A stretch of DNA of 64,000 bases. Origin: CBDANW01 sp965197825 (lineage in GTDB: Bacteria > Acidobacteriota > Vicinamibacteria > Marinacidobacterales > DATDRI01). The stretch's first letter is position 1. Each line of letters begins with the position of its first letter. The translations under genes were made by a program, and so were the position numbers. The stretch spans positions 62,001 to 126,000 of the forward strand of contig CBDANW010000002.1 in NCBI GenBank assembly GCA_965197825.1. The letters are read 5' to 3'. The notes below the pieces were generated by a model that saw nothing but the letters and a program-made list of their open reading frames with translations, was not told the DNA's origin and ran no database searches. Below, piece by piece: positions 47,089 through 55,739 of the stretch.

Positions 47089-47971
47089 CGTAGTCCTTAA
47101 CCCGAATGGCGCCCTTCTCCGCTAGCTTGGTTGGCCAGGTAAGTCGTGGATTTCGGAAGCAACTATCAAGAATGAAAAGCTTGCGGCCTTGCTGGATGGC
47201 CGCGCGTGCTTGAACGAGTGTACCGGACGTTTCGCCGGCCTCGACGATGATAGTAGCTTCCGTGAGCGCGGACATAGTCACGTTCCGCTCAGGAAAGAAG
47301 ATACGGTTGCGGCGGTAATCCTGCGCTTCGTACCGCTTCACAGGCACTTGACTGATAATCAGAAAGTGCCGCGAAATGTGGCGCTGCAGATTCGTGTTGT
47401 CTTTTGGGTAAACGTGCGAAAGCGGCGTGCCAATGACGGCGATCGTCCGGCCATTTTCTTCAATCGCGGTTTCATGGACCATTCGATCGATTCCGGCAGC
47501 CAGTCCCGAGACGACGGTAAAGTTGTCCTTTACTAGTTCGCGCACAAGGCGTCGGGCACGCGACAACCCTGCCCGTGATGGTCTCCGGGTCCCTACTACG
47601 GCAACCGAAGGCGAGGCTACTAAATCCCACCAACCCTGGTAATAGAGGAGTTCAACTGGACAAGCTGCATCCCGCAGTTTCTCGGGATATTCCCCGGCGC
47701 CGTGAACGCGTACTCCAAACCTATTGATCTCGGCGTCTTCGAACCGCTGCTTTACAAACACCCCGCAATCATGAGCCTCCGTTGGCGAAACGAAGTCCGA
47801 CGGGACGCTGCTGGAACGCTGGGCAAACAGCTTAGACAGCGATTTGAATGTGGTATCAGGTTTGCACCACAGCGCCTCGTATGCTCCCATCTCTTGGAAC
47901 GGCGAGACGGCGCGCGTCTTGAAATCTGAACCTTCAAATGCAAATTCCGGCACTACTCCACATTCCGTCAT
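47051..47971 (-). CDS. DprA/Smf-like Rossmann-fold protein, ShosA-like
   Basis: 306 residues. The core has SVAVVGTRRPSRAGLSRARR near residue 140, FTVVSGLAAGIDRMVHETAI, GRTIAVIGTPLSHVYPKDN, FFPERNVTMSALTEATIIVE and SGTLVQARAAIQQGRKLFIL. These are the DprA-fold (SLOG superfamily) motifs that bind ssDNA or nucleotides. The N-terminal 130 residues are unlike housekeeping DprA. The stop lies inside the PRTase gene, so the pair is coupled. Housekeeping DprA is less likely because of the partner gene. Confidence 0.75.
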   Translation of the reverse strand: MTECGVVPEFAFEGSDFKTRAVSPFQEMGAYEALWCKPDTTFKSLSKLFAQRSSSVPSDFVSPTEAHDCGVFVKQRFEDAEINRFGVRVHGAGEYPEKLRDAACPVELLYYQGWWDLVASPSVAVVGTRRPSRAGLSRARRLVRELVKDNFTVVSGLAAGIDRMVHETAIEENGRTIAVIGTPLSHVYPKDNTNLQRHISRHFLIISQVPVKRYEAQDYRRNRIFFPERNVTMSALTEATIIVEAGETSGTLVQARAAIQQGRKLFILDSCFRNPRLTWPTKLAEKGAIRVKDYDDIRQHLSTAFH

Positions 47972-48360
47972 GCGATTGAACCGATGCTACATTTCATTCG
48001 ATCTCGTTTTGGAGTATAGGGCGGTGCTGTTACACGATTCAACTCCGGCGCGAGTGGGACCGCTTTCCCAGCCCCCCGTTCACGACATCACGGCGTAAGA
48101 CTTCGGCCTATCGATCTCCGCCCTCCGGTCGACAAAGCGGGACGACTGGTCAGTGACTTTCGCATCGTCACTGCCATCGCCCAGTGGCGTATCAATCCAG
48201 CTCGCAATAGCCGCTCTCATTCGTTTCTTCTACCACAAGAACATAGGTGCGAGCGATTGGCTCGGTACGCCGCCTTCCGGAACATCGCCCTGGGTGAGAA
48301 CTACTTCCGGTTGCTCGCACTAGAGTTATGGGGCGCCGCTCCTGTGTTCGAATGAAACCT
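47972..48360. other. Intergenic region upstream of the DprA/PRTase pair
   Basis: Must hold the promoter of the minus-strand operon. TTTTGGAGTATAG near 48008 could be part of a promoter on one strand, but this is weak. Bases 48260-48310 share a fragment with 31480-31520 (GGAACATCGCCCTGG). No gene. Confidence 0.35.
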
Positions 48361-48618
48361 CTCACGTGCTGCCGGTGACATTTCCCTGTTCCTCCAGAGC
48401 AATTCCCTGTTCGCCTATTTCAAATTCCCTGTTTGGTCATCCTAAATTCCCTGTTTTTTCGGAACAGGGAACTGCCATCTAAACATTTGAAATATCGATA
48501 GTTACCACGTAGGAAAACGGCCCGATCAGCCCCTAAATAGCCAAAATTCCCTGTTAATTCCCTGTTATTCATGGTTTCCAGCCGAGACCGGATAGCTCCG
48601 AACTGCACCATCCGCCAC
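48361..48618 (+). repeat. TTCCCTGTT iteron block, copy 2
   Basis: Seven copies of TTCCCTGTT, one inverted, in the same order as at 7190-7440 and preceded by the same CACGTGCTG..GTGACATT sequence. It ends at the left end of a MITE. Confidence 0.75.
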
Positions 48619-48858
48619 CCCGTCCTGTGCCAAAACTCGGCCCTTTTGAAAGACCATGGCTGTAATTTAATGCACCGTAAAGTCTTAGTGTCATTTTACC
48701 AACACTGAATGGCGGAAGCACCCATGAGGTCTGTGTGAGCGGCAGGGCTGCCCGATCGAACAACGGTTGCCTGACCAACAGTAGGAATTGCACATGGTAC
48801 GTCATGATGGATCTGGGCTTGATCCAGTTTCGTGGACACTTTCTGAAAGGCGGATACG

Positions 48859-49176
48859 ATGTCCACAATGGCAAAGACAACGCAGCCCCGGCGACCCCGC
48901 CGGGAGTTTGATGACGAGTTTAAGGCAGGCGCGGTCCGGCTGGTGCTTGATGAGGGCCAGAGCGTGGGTCGGGTGGCCCGGGAGCTTGACCTCACCGAAT
49001 CGGCGTTTCGCAACTGGGTCCGTCAGGCCCGGGCCGATCGGACGAAGGGCCGGACGGGCTTGACGGGCGTGGAACGCGAGGAGCTTCGGCGGCTCCGCAA
49101 AGAGAATCGGCGGTTGCGGGTGGAGCGCGACGTTTTAAAAAAAGCCGCGGCCTTCTTCGCGAGGGAGAGCGAGTAA
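48859..49176 (+). CDS. IS3-family OrfA
   Basis: 105 residues: RREFDDEFKAGAVRLVLDEG, an HTH (SVGRVARELDLTESAFRNWV) and a zipper ELRRLRKENRRLRVERDVLK. A run of seven A (TTTTAAAAAAAGCC, about 49135-49145) in codons for LKKAA is a classic -1 slippage site for making the OrfAB transposase. Confidence 0.92.
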   Translation: MSTMAKTTQPRRPRREFDDEFKAGAVRLVLDEGQSVGRVARELDLTESAFRNWVRQARADRTKGRTGLTGVEREELRRLRKENRRLRVERDVLKKAAAFFARESE

Positions 49177-50039
49177 GATTCGCGTTCATCCAGGCGGAGA
49201 AGGCCACCGTACCGGTCGCTCACCTGTGTCAGATTCTCAACGTCTCTCGGAGTGGCTTTTATGCCTGGGCACGTCGGCCGCCGTCGGCCCACGCGCGCCG
49301 GGACCGCCAGTTGCGCGTGTTGATTCGTGCCTCCCATGAGGCGAGTCGCCGCACCTATGGGAGTCCGCGGATTCATCACGACCTGCACGAGCAGGGGTAT
49401 CGAGTGAGTCGGAAGCGGGTGATTCGGTTGAAACAGGCAGAAGGCCTCATTGCTCGAGTACGCAAACGCTTCAAGCGCACGACGGTAAGCGGTCATGGCC
49501 AGCCCGTCGCGGCCAATGTGCTCGGGCAAGACTTCGTCGCCGATGCGCCGAACCAACGGTGGGTCGGGGACACGACCGAGTTCGTGATCGGCAGCGGCGG
49601 GAAGCTTTATCTCGCGGCGCTCCTCGACCTCTACTCGCGATTCCTCGTTGGGTGGGCCGTAAGTGCTATTAACGACCGTCACCTGGTTATCAAGGCGTTG
49701 CGGATGGCACTGAAACGTCGCCAACCGGCCGCAGGGCTCTTGCATCACTCCGATCAGGGCAGTCCGTATGCCAGCAAAGACTACCAACGTCTCCTTGAGA
49801 CGCATGGCATGACCGGGAGCATGAGCCGACGGGGCAACTGCTACGACAACGCCGTCATCGAGAGCTGGTTCTCCACAGTCAAGCACGAGCTTGGGGAGCA
49901 TTTCCTAAGTTGCGGCGAGGCCAAGATGGCCCTCTTCGACTTCATCGAGGTATTCTACAACCAGAGACGACGACACTCGACCCTCGGCCAGGTCAGTCCG
50001 GCCGAGTTTGAACGACGGATGAGGACTTCGCCAGCTTAA
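49143..50039 (+). CDS. IS3-family OrfB (transposase catalytic part)
   Basis: In the -1 frame relative to OrfA, without needing its own start: FAFIQAEKATVPVAHLCQIL, SGFYAWARRPP and HTH_21-type RRTYGSPRIHHDLHEQGYRV. The rve core has Asp in WVGDTTEFVIG, Asp in LLHHSDQGSPYAS and Glu in CYDNAVIESWFSTVKHEL, ending FYNQRRRHSTLGQVSPAEFE. All catalytic residues are present, so the element is likely active. Confidence 0.92.
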   Translation, partial: SRGLLREGERVRFAFIQAEKATVPVAHLCQILNVSRSGFYAWARRPPSAHARRDRQLRVLIRASHEASRRTYGSPRIHHDLHEQGYRVSRKRVIRLKQAEGLIARVRKRFKRTTVSGHGQPVAANVLGQDFVADAPNQRWVGDTTEFVIGSGGKLYLAALLDLYSRFLVGWAVSAINDRHLVIKALRMALKRRQPAAGLLHHSDQGSPYASKDYQRLLETHGMTGSMSRRGNCYDNAVIESWFSTVKHELGEHFLSCGEAKMALFDFIEVFYNQRRRHSTLGQVSPAEFERRMRTSPA

Positions 50040-50198
50040 CTAAACCGTCTACGAAACCGGATCAAGCCCAATCCGAAGATAACACCCTCGAGCCAGACGA
50101 TTGTAAAGCCCACGGCCCTTGGCACTGTCGCAAAACACAGACGCTAAGCTGCTGATTTATCGGCTATTTCAAGAGGGCCGAGTTTTGGCACAGGACGC

Positions 50199-50608
50199 CA
50201 GTTGCTGGGCGTTCGCCAACGCGATGTGTGTTTTCTGGAGGTCCGTGGCCGCTTCCGCCAGTGGCTTCTTAACCTGTAGACCCTCCTGTGCCTTCTATTT
50301 ATTCATCCGGGCGCCCCAAACTTGATTAGTCTCCGGTCTGCCGGCACCATGCCTGCTTGATTTCGTCGTTTGTTCGCGCTCTCATCTCCGCCTTCAAGGC
50401 TCGTCGCGAGCTGGCTCTCGACAATGTCGCTCTTCGGCAGCAGCTCGCCGTCCTCCGCCGTTCGGTGAAACGGCCGCGGCTCTCGAACGTCGACCGCGGG
50501 TTTTGGGTAACTGTAGAGCCTAAGGGCCCTTGGCCCAGTCGCTAAGCTGCTGATTTATGGTCTATTTCAAAAGGGCTGAGTTTTGGCACAGGACGGGGTG
50601 CGTACACA
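50199..50608. repeat. Mosaic: unknown fragment, rve 5' end, CGTCCTGTGCC end
   Basis: Bases 50199-50284 are unassigned. Bases 50285-50512 are the MISSFVRAL-type 5' end with its start codon changed to TTG and the frame cut after RGFWV. Bases 50513-50597 are a truncated CGTCCTGTGCC end. Confidence 0.6.
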
Positions 50609-52008
50609 GGTGATGTCTTAAGATTCCTGTCAAAGAAAAACGATGTATGGTTCCCCAAGCTCAAACCCGTCCCCGTCATGGGGACAGAAAAGGAGAACCA
50701 TACATCATGGGAAAGGTACTACCGAGTCAGCGATTGCTCAAGCAGTTCGAGGAACAACTGGTATTTGGGGAGATGAATCTCTCGGAGATCGTCCGGTCGG
50801 GAGCTCAGATGATGCTTCAATATGCGTTGGAGCGCGAGGTGACGGAGGCGTTGGGTCGAAACTACTATGAGAACGCTCCGGCAACGACGAAGGAGAAGGG
50901 ACGACGCAACGGGTATGAGTCGCATCGGGTCCTCACGGGCGAGGGAGCGGTAACGGTGCAAGTGCCGCGGGTACGAGAAACAGAGAAGGTGTTTCAGTCA
51001 AAGATTCTCGACGCCTACGTGAGCCGGACCGAGAAACTCGATGAACTGATCGCGCGGATGTACGTCCACGGGATGTCGACGCGTGACATTGAGGCGACGT
51101 TCGCGGACGTGCTGAGCGGCACGGGTGTCTCGAAGTCGGTGGTGAGCCGGGTCACACGGTGTCTGTCGGAGGATTTCGAGGCGTTTCGAAAACGGGATCT
51201 CTCGAACGAGAAGCTGTTGTATCTCGAGCTCGACGGCACGTACCTGCGCTACCACCAAGGAGCGGAGAGAAAAGAGCCCATCCTCGTTGCGACCGGCTAT
51301 CGCGCTGATGGGACGCGAGTTCTTCTTCATATCGGTGTCGGCAACCGAGAATCCTACGAGAACTGGAAGGGGTTTTTGCAGGAGATGGTGGCCCGAGGAA
51401 TGAGGGAGCCGTTGCTCATCGTGACGGACGGGAATCCTGGAGTGCTCAAAGCGATCGCAGAGGTCTTCCCTCGAAGCCTCAAGCAACGTTGCCAGAAGCA
51501 CCGCCTCGAGAACATCCTGGGCAAGGCTCCGAAGGAAGTGCGCGACGAACTCAAGGCGGCCATCCTTGAGTCGTTCCATGCGAACAGCTACGAGCAAGGG
51601 CTGAAGAAGGGTCGGGAGGTGATCGCTCGGTACCGTCAACGATTCCCGAGCGCGATGAAGTGCATGGAAGAGACCTTCGAAGCGTGTCTTCAGGCGCTAC
51701 GCCTTCCTGCGGCGCATCACAAAAGGCTTCGCACGTCGAATCTACTTGAGCGCACGTTCGGAGAGCACAAACGTCGCACAAAGGTCATTCCTCACTTCTT
51801 CACCGAGGAGGCCGCGATGAAACTCTCGTTCGCTGTGCTCTTGGCCGTCGCAAACAAATGGCGCGGCGTGAGGATGGATGTCTTCGCCGCTAGGAAAGTC
51901 GAGGAGCTTCGCAACGAGCTTCTCCCGCAAGGCACGTCGGAGGAATCAGCAGCTTAACCGAGCGCGGGGAACCGTACGGAGATTTGACAGGAAAATTAAG
52001 ACTTGACC
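50609..52008 (+). mobile_element. IS256-family copy 8 (1400 bp)
   Basis: Complete; 8 bp duplication CGTACACA at 50601-50608 and 52009-52016. Inserted in a short piece of the repeat also found at 42718-42885. Confidence 0.95.
50707..51957 (+). CDS. IS256-family transposase (copy 8)
   Basis: Full-length 416 residues; Met form, with Phe in ETFEACLQALRL shared only with copy 3. Confidence 0.95.
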   Translation: MGKVLPSQRLLKQFEEQLVFGEMNLSEIVRSGAQMMLQYALEREVTEALGRNYYENAPATTKEKGRRNGYESHRVLTGEGAVTVQVPRVRETEKVFQSKILDAYVSRTEKLDELIARMYVHGMSTRDIEATFADVLSGTGVSKSVVSRVTRCLSEDFEAFRKRDLSNEKLLYLELDGTYLRYHQGAERKEPILVATGYRADGTRVLLHIGVGNRESYENWKGFLQEMVARGMREPLLIVTDGNPGVLKAIAEVFPRSLKQRCQKHRLENILGKAPKEVRDELKAAILESFHANSYEQGLKKGREVIARYRQRFPSAMKCMEETFEACLQALRLPAAHHKRLRTSNLLERTFGEHKRRTKVIPHFFTEEAAMKLSFAVLLAVANKWRGVRMDVFAARKVEELRNELLPQGTSEESAA

Positions 52009-52056
52009 CGTACACATCACCAACAGTAAACAGCGCTAGCACCAAACGACCTCGAA

Positions 52057-52755
52057 TCACCCGACGAACTTGTAGCCCAGCCCATGCACCGTCACCAAGT
52101 AACGCGGCTTCGAGGGTGTCTCTTCGATCTTTTGCCGCAGCCCGGATACGTGGACATCGACGGTCCGCGAGTAGGGCATTGCATCGTACTCCCACACGTT
52201 CCGCAGCAGCTCATCTCGTGACAGGGTTGCTCCTCTGTGCTCAATGAAGTAGTGCAGTAACTTGAGCTCCAGCGCCGATAACTCGACGGGCTCCCCGTCT
52301 TTGCGCAGCTCTGCCCTTCGAAAGTCGACGTCGATGTTGTCGAACTGATATCGGGGACTCTTCCGAGACGTAGGCACCGCGGGCTGGGATCCAGATCGTC
52401 GCAACAGCGCTTCGACGCGGGCAGTCAGCTCAAGCATCTCGAAGGGCTTGGTCAGGTAGTCGTCACCACCCAGCTTCAGCCCGAGCACCCGGTCGGTCAG
52501 CTCTCCACGCGCCGTGAGAAACAGAATCGGCGTCGACGTTCCACCCCCTCGAAGCTCCCGGCACACATCGAAGCCGCTTTTGCCGGGGAGCATCACGTCC
52601 AGGACGATGAGGTCGAAGGGCTCGCTCGTGCCGCGCTCGACGGCAGCATCGCCATCTCGGACCGCAACGACATCGTATCCCTCCACGCGCAGGCGGTCCG
52701 TAAGAGTGACGACGAGCCCCTCCTCGTCTTCGACGAGCAGCACACGCTCGCTCAT
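52057..52755 (-). CDS. OmpR/PhoB-type response regulator
   Basis: 232 residues from MSERVLLVEDEEGLVVTLTD. The receiver has the acidic pair VEDEE, the phospho-acceptor Asp in DLIVLDVMLPGKSG, Thr in LFLTARG and Lys in DYLTKPFEML. The C-terminal winged helix has ELSALELKLLHYFIEHRG and SRTVDVHVSGLRQKI...YLVTVHGLGYKFVG. The start at 52755 lies 13 bp after the kinase stop; an in-frame upstream ATG overlaps the kinase. Partner of the kinase 52769-54589, and probably regulates the divergent Spy-like gene. Confidence 0.9.
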   Translation of the reverse strand: MSERVLLVEDEEGLVVTLTDRLRVEGYDVVAVRDGDAAVERGTSEPFDLIVLDVMLPGKSGFDVCRELRGGGTSTPILFLTARGELTDRVLGLKLGGDDYLTKPFEMLELTARVEALLRRSGSQPAVPTSRKSPRYQFDNIDVDFRRAELRKDGEPVELSALELKLLHYFIEHRGATLSRDELLRNVWEYDAMPYSRTVDVHVSGLRQKIEETPSKPRYLVTVHGLGYKFVG

Positions 52756-52768
52756 GGGCTCTTGATCT

Positions 52769-54589
52769 CTACGGAGCGTCTTCACTGTCGGCCCCGGGCA
52801 GAATAATTCGGAACGTAGAGCCCTCCCCGGGTGTGGAGTCCACCTCTACGCTCCCGCCATGCTCACGGACAATTTCCTCGACGAGACTGAGCCCGAGTCC
52901 GCTTCCTGGGGTTTGGCGGTCCCGGGCGCGGTTCCCGCGATAGAAAGCCTCGAATAGGCGACCCCGATCCTCCTCGGCGATTCCCTCGCCGTTGTCGCTC
53001 ACCGAGAACACCACGCTTCTCGGCGGGCGCTTCGACACGGAGACCTCAACCTCGATAGATGGTCCGCCATGCTTCACCGCGTTCGTGATCAGGTTCACCA
53101 GGGCGCGACGCAGCGATTCTTCGTCTGCTGAGACCGATAGCTCTCGGGACATCACCTTGCTCACGGTGGCACCGGATTCCTCCACCAGCGCGACGCAGTC
53201 CGCAAGAGCGCCGTCGACAATCGCGTACGCCGAGACCATCGTCTTGGGGTCGACGCGTGGGCTTCCGTTTACCTCACGGGAAGAGCGCACCCCGGCGAGC
53301 GCGAGTACCTGATCCACCAGATCGTTCAAACGACGCCCATTGACATCGATGAGTGAACCGTAGCGGCGGATTTGCTCCGCGTCGCTCACCGAACCATCAG
53401 CAAGATTCTGAGCCGCTGAACGAATGACCGCCAGCGGCGTACGAAGCTCGTGCGACACCCCCGCGACGAAAGCAAGCTTTCGCGATCCCAGCTCAGAGGC
53501 CCGCCGTGCCGACACGGAAACGAGGACGACACTCGCACCGAGGAGTCCGAGCACTGTAAAGCTCAATGTCAGATTACGGAAGCGCGCTTGTGTCACGGCC
53601 CGTTCCAGTGACCCGGCACGGTGGCGAACGAAAACGCTCCAGTGAGCTCGCGAGAGCTCCCGACTCGCCTCCACGAAAGCTTCACGAGCTTGAGCCACAC
53701 CGCGAGCGTTCGAGCCTTCGCTCGCCGTTCGCGAGCTTGGCTCTCTCTCGTGCTGATCGCGTTGGTGTTGAGAAAAGCCGCGGCGGCGCGGCGGGCGAGG
53801 TCTCGGACGTTCGAACCATGGCCCACGCCGTATTCGCCGAAGAGAGAACAGCGAGGCGGTGGCGTCGGCATGCGCCACGACCGCTTCAGCGTCGGTTCCG
53901 GGTGAAGCGTACACCGTGCGCCGGGCCCCATCGATAACCACCACCTCGTACAACGGCTCGCCCTCATCATAGAAGTACCTAGTGACGGCCTCCGCCAAGA
54001 TGTCTTTGAGCGCCTCGGGGTCGAGCCGGGCGACAATGTAAGCGGCCGGGACGGTCGAGCGCCCAGTGCGAGCCTCAACAACCGGAAACGCGATCGCAGC
54101 AGGATCAGCCCACACGAAGGGTAGCAGAGTGGAGTGCCACTGCAACTTGTCCGCGATCGCCACCTCGAGCTCGGCAAGCTCTTCTTTCTCTCCGACCGAG
54201 AGAGCGTCGGCTTCCGTGGAGTTCGTCGACGATGAGTCCGAGTCGCTTCGCGACCAGACGAGCCCGCTGCCATCCGCGTCTCCCGTGACCCAGAAGAACG
54301 CCCCCACGATGGAAGGATAGAAGGATTCGTCGTGAAAGGCTCGGGCAGCACGGACGAACGCGGCCCGATCGCCCCCCGGAAAGCGGAAGCTCCGTAGCAC
54401 GCGAGCGATCTCGTCGTCCAGCTCTTCCGCGAACCGACGAACGCTCGAGTTCAGGCTGGCCCTCATTCGCTCCCTTTCGGCCTCGCTGATCTGGCCCGTC
54501 CAGCGGTACTGCAGTACGGCGAGCACGAGAACGAAGGCCACGAGAAGCGCAGACACTACAAGGCCGTGGAGATCGCGGCGACGTCCCAT
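52769..54589 (-). CDS. Membrane sensor histidine kinase
   Basis: 606 residues from MGRRRDLHGLVVSALLVAFV. One N-terminal membrane segment, a long periplasmic domain (to about residue 325) with a proline/arginine-rich stretch (RPRPRPPRRRGFS), and a second membrane segment (LSFTVLGLLGASVVLVSVSA). The H-box is VSHELRTPLAVIRSAAQNLA, the N-box LVNLITNAVKHGG, G1 VSDNGEGIAEED, G2 GSGLGLSLVEEIVREHGG. No clear HAMP domain. It senses an envelope signal of unknown nature. The start at 54589 was chosen because the upstream extension crosses a duplicated control region. Confidence 0.88.
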   Translation of the reverse strand: MGRRRDLHGLVVSALLVAFVLVLAVLQYRWTGQISEAERERMRASLNSSVRRFAEELDDEIARVLRSFRFPGGDRAAFVRAARAFHDESFYPSIVGAFFWVTGDADGSGLVWSRSDSDSSSTNSTEADALSVGEKEELAELEVAIADKLQWHSTLLPFVWADPAAIAFPVVEARTGRSTVPAAYIVARLDPEALKDILAEAVTRYFYDEGEPLYEVVVIDGARRTVYASPGTDAEAVVAHADATASLFSLRRIRRGPWFERPRPRPPRRRGFSQHQRDQHEREPSSRTASEGSNARGVAQAREAFVEASRELSRAHWSVFVRHRAGSLERAVTQARFRNLTLSFTVLGLLGASVVLVSVSARRASELGSRKLAFVAGVSHELRTPLAVIRSAAQNLADGSVSDAEQIRRYGSLIDVNGRRLNDLVDQVLALAGVRSSREVNGSPRVDPKTMVSAYAIVDGALADCVALVEESGATVSKVMSRELSVSADEESLRRALVNLITNAVKHGGPSIEVEVSVSKRPPRSVVFSVSDNGEGIAEEDRGRLFEAFYRGNRARDRQTPGSGLGLSLVEEIVREHGGSVEVDSTPGEGSTFRIILPGADSEDAP

Positions 54590-54624
54590 ATCTTCATTGT
54601 ACGTCGGAGATTCGCGAGCCTTGG
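54567..54624. promoter_or_regulatory. Duplicated 58 bp control region, copy 1
   Basis: GATCGCGGCGACGTCCCATA...TCATTGTACGTCGGAGATTCGC covers the kinase start and its upstream region. An imperfect direct repeat lies at 55305-55362, on the far side of the Spy-like gene. It may hold promoter and operator sites for the kinase-regulator pair, or be a duplication scar. Confidence 0.45.
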
Positions 54625-54743
54625 AAATGCCTCCGACTTTTACATTTTTCTTACAAATCCTTTGCAACGTCTTGATGACCCTCCGGCCCTCGTTGGCTAG
54701 GATGGCGCTTGATTACAAGACGTCGGACGAAAGGAGACAGGAA

Positions 54744-55229
54744 ATGACAATGAGAAGACGAAGACTCACGACACTCTTGATAACGCTCACCGTCGGCGCC
54801 CTGACGATGGAAACGAGCTGGGCGCAGGCCGGTCGGCGCGGAGGGCGTGGTTTCCACGGCCACGGTTGGGGACACGGTGGGCCGATGGCCGGCTTGCGCG
54901 GTCTCGATCTCACCGAGAGCCAGCGCAACCAGATCCGGGCGTTGTTCGAAGACGCCTCCAATCGCAAGACGCATCAGCGGCTGGACGAAGCGCGACGGGC
55001 GTTGCGAGAAGCCGTGGAGAGCGGCGGTGACGAAGGCACCTTGAGGCAGCTTGCGGACGATGTCGGCAACGCGGAAGGTGATGCCGCCGTGGCGAGATTG
55101 CAGATCCAGAAACAGGTTCGGCAGATTCTGACGGAGAAACAGCGCGAGGAGCTCGCGCCTCAAGGAAGAGCGCGGTCAGAAATTCGAAGAGCGCCGTCAA
55201 CGTCGCCGCTCGACGAAACCCCCCAATAA
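54744..55229 (+). CDS. Spy/CpxP-like periplasmic LTXXQ protein
   Basis: 161 residues. A signal peptide (MTMRRRRLTTLLITLTVGAL...SWAQA) is followed by a Gly/His-rich segment RGFHGHGWGHGG, which may bind metal. The helical LTxxQ repeats are LDLTESQRNQIRALFED and RQILTEKQREELAPQG. Family members are ATP-independent periplasmic chaperones or metal-sensor inhibitors (Spy, CpxP, ZraP, CnrX). Start at 54744 follows AAGGAG at 7 nt. It is divergent from the kinase-regulator operon, the layout of Cpx- or Zra-like envelope stress circuits. Confidence 0.82.
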   Translation: MTMRRRRLTTLLITLTVGALTMETSWAQAGRRGGRGFHGHGWGHGGPMAGLRGLDLTESQRNQIRALFEDASNRKTHQRLDEARRALREAVESGGDEGTLRQLADDVGNAEGDAAVARLQIQKQVRQILTEKQREELAPQGRARSEIRRAPSTSPLDETPQ

Positions 55230-55264
55230 CGACTCCCTTGAGTGAGCGAGCAGCGGCGCTGGAG

Positions 55265-55294
55265 GAAGCCGCACCGCGCATGCGGTGCGGCTTC
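55265..55294 (+). terminator. Perfect hairpin downstream of the Spy-like gene
   Basis: GAAGCCGCACCGC pairs with GCGGTGCGGCTTC around GCAT. A U-tract is lacking, so intrinsic termination is uncertain, but the position 36 bp after the stop suits a transcript 3' end. Confidence 0.55.
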
Positions 55295-55304
55295 CCGTGC
55301 CGAG

Positions 55305-55362
55305 GAGATCGCGGCAACATCCCACATCTTCATTGTACGTCGGAGATTTCGCGAACCTTGGA
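55305..55362. promoter_or_regulatory. Duplicated 58 bp control region, copy 2
   Basis: About 85% identical to 54567-54624, including CTTCATTGTACGTCGGAGAT. On the minus strand it would start a kinase-like MWDVAAIS frame that goes nowhere, so it is a partial duplicate of the kinase 5' region. Confidence 0.45.
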
Positions 55363-55444
55363 CACGCCACTCCCGTCGTGTCCAAAAACACAAACACACC
55401 CAAGACTGGTGTGCCGGCCTGCTTGGAGTCCTTCCAGAACAGCG

Positions 55445-55708
55445 CGTGAGGTCAAAATTCTCATGTGGCTTCCCGATGGTAGAAACGTAGCAGCCCGCCA
55501 AGCCGTTCACGGGAGAGCACCTTGCGCTCGGACTGAGGTACTGGTCGCTGGCTGGGAACAGCAGGAGATTCTCCTTGCCTTGATGGCGGATTCAAACGGC
55601 CCTTGGAAAGGTGCAAACTGCTGACCCGCTGGGCGTTCGAGTATTTTAACCAGACGGGGTTGCTACGTTTCTACCATCGGGAAGCCGTATGAGTATTTTG
55701 ACCTCACG
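55445..55708. mobile_element. 264 bp MITE with about 50 bp inverted repeats
   Basis: CGTGAGGTCAAAATTCTCAT...GGTAGAAACGTAGCA at the left is mirrored at the right end with few mismatches. Between them lies TGGCGGATTCAAACGGCC... which recurs inverted at 42575-42665. It encodes no transposase; parent unknown. Confidence 0.7.
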
Positions 55709-55739
55709 ACGTTCCGCTGGGCGATAATACGCCCCGCCT

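Larger units (their letters stand above)
48814..50070 (+). mobile_element. Complete IS3-family element (1257 bp)
   Basis: Ends TGGGCTTGATCCAGTTTCGT and the complement of the right end (TGGGCTTGATCCGGTTTCGT). A 3 bp target duplication ATC lies at 48811-48813 and 50071-50073. This is the only complete IS3 in the window and probably the most recent event here. Confidence 0.93.
48619..50198 (+). mobile_element. MITE (copy 4) split by an IS3 element
   Basis: Same interior as 17801-18120: the left part is 48619-48813 and the right part resumes at 50071. Total without IS3 is about 320 bp. Confidence 0.82.
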
